Source: Comamonadaceae bacterium CG_4_10_14_3_um_filter_60_75
Lineage (GTDB): Bacteria > Pseudomonadota > Gammaproteobacteria > Burkholderiales > Burkholderiaceae_C
Assembly: GCA_002784245.1 (NCBI GenBank)
Contig: PFKL01000051.1
Location: 574-8,533, forward strand
DNA: 7,960 bases
Reading direction: 5' to 3'
Under the pieces are notes generated by a model. It searched no databases. It worked only from the letters and a program-made list of their open reading frames with translations, and was not told where the DNA came from. Below, one piece after another: positions 6,894 through 7,960 of this stretch. The position numbers and the translations under genes were made by a program. Numbering within the stretch: position 1 is the first letter of the stretch; every line of letters starts with the position of its first letter.

Positions 6894-6931
6894 TGACCCC
6901 CCTGACCCCAATTTCAGACCCCCAATTTCAC
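6894..6931. repeat. Degenerate extra copies of the palindrome's right arm
   Basis: Directly after the palindrome come TGACCCCCC (6894-6902), TGACCCCAATTTCA (6903-6916) and GACCCCCAATTTCAC (6917-6931). All have the orientation of the right arm, so together with 6876-6893 there are at least three copies of GACCCC(C)AATTTCA in a row. This looks like local amplification or nested insertion of the same terminal repeat. It fills most of the non-coding gap between the methyltransferase and the PIN gene. Confidence 0.75.
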
Positions 6932-6957
6932 GCTGCCAGCAAGCCCCTAACGCTGCT

Positions 6958-7383
6958 ATGCCCACACGCTCCCGGTTCTCAAACGCTGTCGTGCTCGACA
7001 CCAACATCGTTCTCGACGCCTTTGTTTTCAACGACCCGGCCGCGCGCCCCTTGCAGCAAGCTTTGGCTACACACCAACTGCACTGGATTGCCACCAAAGC
7101 CATGCGTGACGAGCTGGCGCGGGTGCTGACCTACCCCAAAGTCACGCCGCGCATGGCGTTTTACCAGGTGAGCGCTGCGCACGTGCTGGCACAGTTTGAC
7201 GGCCAGGCGACGCTGGTAGACACCGCCCCCAAGGCCAGCGCCACCTGCAAAGACCCCGATGACCAGAAATTCATTGACCTGGCCGTGGCGCACCGGGCGC
7301 TGTTGTTGAGCAAAGACAAAGCGGTACTTTGCATGAAAAAAAGGCTTCTAGCCCTTTATGTTCAAGCGCAAGAAGCTCTGTAA
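6958..7383 (+). CDS. PIN-domain protein, putative toxin ribonuclease (PIN_3-type)
   Basis: A predicted 141-residue metal-dependent RNase of the PIN fold, usually annotated as the toxin component of a VapC-like toxin-antitoxin system. Visible acidic catalytic residues are Asp14 in VVLDTNIVLDAF, Glu52 in MRDELARVLTYPKV, and the Asp99/Asp101/Asp102 cluster in CKDPDDQKFIDLA, with a further Asp120 in LSKDKAVL. CxDPDDxKFxDLA is characteristic of the PIN_3 group. An in-frame ATG at 6868 would add 30 residues encoded by the palindromic repeat, so the ATG at 6958 is preferred even though no Shine-Dalgarno precedes it. No antitoxin gene is recognisable on either side. The last about 13 codons lie on an imperfect hairpin and may be repeat-derived. 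Activity and toxicity are inferred from family only; some PIN_3 proteins occur alone. Confidence 0.78.
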   Translation: MPTRSRFSNAVVLDTNIVLDAFVFNDPAARPLQQALATHQLHWIATKAMRDELARVLTYPKVTPRMAFYQVSAAHVLAQFDGQATLVDTAPKASATCKDPDDQKFIDLAVAHRALLLSKDKAVLCMKKRLLALYVQAQEAL

Positions 7384-7392
7384 TAAATAGCA
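7336..7392 (-). repeat. Interspersed hairpin repeat overlapping the end of the PIN gene; terminator-like on the minus strand
   Basis: Arms GCTTCTAGCCCTT (7344-7356) and AAGCGCAAGAAGC (7364-7376) pair at 11 of 13 positions around the loop TATGTTC. Seven A precede the left arm (7336-7342), so read on the minus strand this is a stem followed by seven T, the shape of an intrinsic terminator. The sequence, with ATAGCA at 7387-7392 as outer part, resembles from memory a short dispersed repeat common in Comamonadaceae intergenic regions. It encodes the last codons and TAA of the PIN gene on the + strand. No minus-strand gene is present that would need a terminator here. Whether it is a repeat family member requires a genome comparison. 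Confidence 0.48.
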
Positions 7393-7480
7393 AGCGGTCT
7401 TCCTCAGCGCCATCCAAGTGGCACTGCCTGTGTGTGGCTACCACGCCTATCATGCGTCAACCCCACTACTGGCCAAAGCC

Positions 7481-7960
7481 ATGAGCCCAGCCCCGACCGA
7501 CACCATCACCGACTTTCTGACCACGCACCGCATCCACGAGGTGGAGTGCGTCATCCCCGACATGACCGGCATTGCGCGCGGCAAGATTCTGCCCAAAGAC
7601 CTGTATTTAAGCGCGGGTGAAATGCGCCTGCCCAAGAGCGTGCTGCTCAACACCGTCAACGGCCAGCAGCCCGACAACGGCCCCTATGTGGGCGAGACCG
7701 ACCCCGACATGGTCTGCCTGCCCGATGCCTCCACCGTGCGGCTGGTGCCGTGGGCCGCCGAGCCGGTAGCGGTGGTGATTCACGACTGTTATGAAGATGA
7801 TGGCTCACTGGTGCAACTGGCCCCGCGCAGCGTGCTGCGCCATGTGATGTCGCTCTATGAAAAACAGGGCTGGCGGCCGGTGGTCGCGCCCGAGATGGAG
7901 TTCTACTTGGTGGCGCGGCAAAACAACCCCCACGAGCCGTTGCAGCCGCCGCTGGGGCGC
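7481..7960 (+). CDS. Glutamine synthetase-family ligase, probably gamma-glutamylpolyamine synthetase-like (3' end outside window)
   Basis: The first 160 codons of a protein expected to have about 440-480 residues, open to the window edge. The N-terminal beta-grasp domain carries VECVIPDMTGIARGKILP (about residues 21-38) and a segment TDPDMVCLPDASTVRLVPW (about 73-91). The start of the catalytic barrel shows APEMEFYL (136-143), whose Glu138 and Glu140 match the metal-binding glutamates of GlnA. The DMTGIARGK style is typical of PuuA and related ligases that join glutamate to amines such as putrescine or ethanolamine, not of the nitrogen-assimilating GlnA. The substrate cannot be fixed from this part, and partner catabolic genes would lie beyond the window. 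The ATG at 7481 suits the family N-terminus, though no strong Shine-Dalgarno precedes it. A TATCAT at 7448-7453 could be a -10 but has no clear -35. Confidence 0.87.
   Translation, partial: MSPAPTDTITDFLTTHRIHEVECVIPDMTGIARGKILPKDLYLSAGEMRLPKSVLLNTVNGQQPDNGPYVGETDPDMVCLPDASTVRLVPWAAEPVAVVIHDCYEDDGSLVQLAPRSVLRHVMSLYEKQGWRPVVAPEMEFYLVARQNNPHEPLQPPLGR

Noticed and set aside
6833..6931. CRISPR array
   Set aside because: The repeated units are palindrome arms placed next to each other without spacers of uniform length, and no cas gene is present.
6868..6957. Upstream in-frame ATG at 6868 as start of the PIN gene
   Set aside because: The 30 extra residues would be encoded by the palindromic repeat array, while the PIN fold begins directly after the ATG at 6958.
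7419..7433. Possible sigma-54 (-24/-12) promoter before the glutamine synthetase-family gene (TGGCAC at 7419)
   Set aside because: The -12 position reads GTGT instead of TTGC, so the invariant GC is not met at the required spacing.
7452..7484. ATG at 7452 as the start of the glutamine synthetase-family gene
   Set aside because: It is in a different frame and runs into a TGA at 7482. The family N-terminus fits the ATG at 7481.

Overview
The window looks like a chromosomal segment of a Gram-negative betaproteobacterium in the order Burkholderiales, most likely family Comamonadaceae (Rhodoferax/Polaromonas-like). This rests on the GC-rich coding style, the protein sequences (for example the ArgS and RpoN variants), the LPS-transport genes and the kinds of short interspersed repeats present. 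The genus is inferred from memory of these families, because no search was possible. All convincing genes lie on the + strand.

Region 1 (1-2424) holds the 3' two-thirds of argS (arginyl-tRNA synthetase), a membrane-anchored SPOR-domain protein of the FtsN type, and a DsbA-type periplasmic disulfide oxidoreductase. They are spaced 17 and 24 bases apart and are probably co-transcribed. Region 2 (2425-2526) is a short non-coding gap with a plausible -10 element. Region 3 (2527-5561) is the compact lptA-lptB-rpoN cluster: the periplasmic LPS bridge protein, the LPS-export ATPase and sigma-54. lptA and lptB overlap by 4 bases, and rpoN starts on the base after the lptB stop. An RlmL-like THUMP/SAM-dependent RNA methyltransferase follows 16 bases later (5578-6828).

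Region 4 (about 6825-7480) has an accessory character. A palindromic repeat with GTGAAATTGGGGTCAGA arms and extra degenerate copies of its right arm begins on the stop codon of the methyltransferase gene. A solitary PIN-domain (PIN_3-type) ribonuclease-like gene with no visible antitoxin follows. Its last codons coincide with a second imperfect hairpin preceded by a run of seven A, so on the minus strand this hairpin looks like an intrinsic terminator. Region 5 (7481-7960) is the 5' part of a glutamine synthetase-family gene, probably a gamma-glutamylpolyamine/PuuA-like ligase, cut by the window end.

Most of the window is ordinary core genome: translation, envelope biogenesis, sigma-54 and rRNA modification. 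No RNA gene, CRISPR array, complete insertion sequence or prophage gene was found, and I see no convincing new multi-gene system. The parts most worth a second look are the GGGGTCAGA palindrome on a stop codon, the hairpin that forms the end of the PIN gene, and the orphan state of that PIN gene.
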